Shown: positions 62,756-64,000 of the stretch, in pieces
Layout: each line of letters opens with the position of its first letter
Position numbering within the stretch: position 1 is the first letter of the stretch
From: Chitinophagales bacterium
GTDB lineage: Bacteria > Bacteroidota > Bacteroidia > Chitinophagales > Chitinophagaceae
Direction: 5' to 3'
NCBI GenBank assembly: GCA_015654695.1
Contig: JAATGJ010000110.1
Span: 1 to 64,000 of the forward strand
DNA: 64,000 nt
Program-made: the position numbers and the translations under genes
Notes under the pieces: model-generated
The model's input: only the letters and a program-made list of their open reading frames with translations
Databases searched by the model: none
Told to the model about the DNA's origin: nothing

Positions 62756-64000
62756 ATGAAACGACTGCTGCTTGCCACTGTGTGCCTGTTATTCCTTTCC
62801 CCCTATCTCCATTCCCAGCTATTGACATGGACACCTGACTTTGCTAAGGACAATGATAATATAGTTATTACTATGGATGCCACTAAAGGCAACCAGGGTT
62901 TATTAAATTATACTCCGGCTACGGATGTATATGTTCATATAGGAGTCATTACCAGTTCCAGTACGAATTCAAGTGACTGGCGATATTCAAAATTTACCTG
63001 GGCTACAACACCCTCACTTGCGCAAGCCACTTATATGGGCAGTAACAAATGGCAATATACCGTGACGAATATCCGGGCTTTTTTCAATGCCCCATCCGGT
63101 GTGCCCGCCGGGGAAACAATTCAAAAGATCGCTATCCTTTTTCGTAATGGTGCCGGCTCAGTGGTGCAGCGAAACGCGGATGCCAGCGATATGTATATCC
63201 CCGTATATGACAATGGACTTGCAGTGCGCTTTTCAGTACCACCATTTGAACCCCGCTATATCCCCATACCTGAAACGATCAATAAAGTAGTGGGTGATAA
63301 TATAAACGTGACGGGCATTGCTAACCAAACTTCGGATATGAAAGTATATCTGAATGGGACAGTCATACAAACCGCTATAGGCGTTAGTACCTTATCCGCT
63401 AATCCGGCACTTACTGTACCTGGTAATACAGAAATAGTAGTAGAAGCCATGGCTGCCACTGTTACAAAAAAAGACACTCTCCGCTTTTTTGTTACGCCTG
63501 GTGTAACTGTTGCGCCGCTTCCGGCTGGTGCAAGGGACGGGATCAATTATGCCGCTAATAATACAGAAGCGACCCTGGTATTATATGCTCCCGGAAAAAA
63601 TAGGGTATCAGTGATAGGAGAATTTGCCGGCAGCAACTGGCTAGAGCAATCACAGTATGTAATGAATAAAACACCAGATGGTAATTACTGGTGGTTAAAA
63701 ATCACGGGACTTACGGCTGGAACTGAATATGCTTTTCAATACCTGGTGGATGGTAACTTGAAAATAGCAGAACCCTATGCAGAGAAAATACTGGATCCCT
63801 ATAATAATAATGATCAGAATATTTCTGCAGCTACTTATCCCGGGTTGAGGACTTATCCCGCAGGACAAACCGGTATAGTAAGTTTATTACAAACGGCATC
63901 GGTGGCCTATAACTGGCAGGTTAATAATTTTCAACGTCCTGATAAGAGGACCCTGGTTACATACGAATTACTGGTAAGGGATTTCGTAGCCGCACATGAC
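62756..64000 (+). CDS. Exported alpha-amylase-family hydrolase, 5' part only
   Basis: Open frame of 415 codons from an ATG at 62756 running off the window end, so the gene is partial. The N-terminus is a signal peptide (hydrophobic, ending near HSQ, residue 21). An N-terminal beta-sandwich with ATYMGSNKWQYTVTNIRAFF follows. A CBM48-like early-set domain (about 262-350, TLVLYAPGKNRVSVIGEFAG) comes next. The last residues, TLVTYELLVRDFVAAHD, begin the alpha-amylase (GH13) barrel, matching the YELxxRDF entry of this family. The catalytic residues lie beyond the window. A starch- or glycogen-directed role is likely, with no link to the beta-glucan locus. Confidence 0.85.
   Translation, partial: MKRLLLATVCLLFLSPYLHSQLLTWTPDFAKDNDNIVITMDATKGNQGLLNYTPATDVYVHIGVITSSSTNSSDWRYSKFTWATTPSLAQATYMGSNKWQYTVTNIRAFFNAPSGVPAGETIQKIAILFRNGAGSVVQRNADASDMYIPVYDNGLAVRFSVPPFEPRYIPIPETINKVVGDNINVTGIANQTSDMKVYLNGTVIQTAIGVSTLSANPALTVPGNTEIVVEAMAATVTKKDTLRFFVTPGVTVAPLPAGARDGINYAANNTEATLVLYAPGKNRVSVIGEFAGSNWLEQSQYVMNKTPDGNYWWLKITGLTAGTEYAFQYLVDGNLKIAEPYAEKILDPYNNNDQNISAATYPGLRTYPAGQTGIVSLLQTASVAYNWQVNNFQRPDKRTLVTYELLVRDFVAAHD

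Overview
The window comes from a Bacteroidota chromosome, most likely a member of the Chitinophagaceae (inference). Supporting signs are a SusC/SusD pair with an ECF sigma factor and FecR anti-sigma factor, type IX secretion (T9SS) C-terminal sorting domains, a gliding-type (CHU_C) C-terminal domain, an S46 dipeptidyl-peptidase, many lipoproteins, few Shine-Dalgarno-like sites, and promoters of the Bacteroidota form TTTG-N19/20-TAnnTTTG. No tRNA, rRNA, CRISPR array, integrase or transposase was seen.

Layout. (1) 1-14.1 kb is a mixed housekeeping and accessory stretch: a Tat-exported Gfo/Idh/MocA oxidoreductase, an exported amidohydrolase, MnmD-like tRNA methyltransferase, a 3-methyladenine glycosylase, an Abi-type HEPN protein beside a gene remnant, dipeptide epimerase, an S46 peptidase, Obg GTPase and two T9SS-secreted proteins with clear terminators. 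(2) 14.3-19.8 kb, minus strand, is a phenylacetate (paa) operon: paaA-paaB-paaC-paaD-paaG-paaI, then a small membrane protein and a PaaY-like protein. (3) 20.0-52.9 kb, plus strand, is a large polysaccharide-utilization locus (PUL). It has ECF sigma, FecR, SusC with an STN domain, SusD and two LamG lipoproteins, then a terminator, then 20 tightly packed genes. Those 20 include three GH144-type (Glycoamylase family) proteins, an NPP-like phosphodiesterase, GH3, GH30, GH43-like and GH172-like enzymes, an SGNH esterase, a GMC dehydrogenase with its small subunit, and a cytosolic sugar module (ROK kinase, SIS protein, MetE-core-like protein, GlcN6P-deaminase-like, UlaG-like hydrolase). (4) 52.9-54.7 kb, minus strand, holds paaE and a TetR regulator, which look like the missing front of the paa operon. 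(5) 54.9-64 kb holds a PfkB kinase, a membrane protein, a lamin-tail/CHU_C protein, asd, a DUF2461 protein, ligA and the start of an exported alpha-amylase that runs off the window.

How it fits together. The PUL is best read as a system for beta-1,2-glucan, possibly the branched, phosphoglycerol- and succinyl-substituted osmoregulated periplasmic glucans of Proteobacteria (inference). It sits exactly between two collinear halves of a paa operon. Upstream of asd there is a complete-looking ribosome-mediated attenuator: promoter, a 14-codon leader rich in Lys/Thr/Met/Ile codons, mutually exclusive helices 1:2, 2:3 and 3:4, and a U-run. G+C-rich palindromic repeats occur between genes and also in frame inside paaC, at the 3' end of paaA and inside the GH43-like gene.
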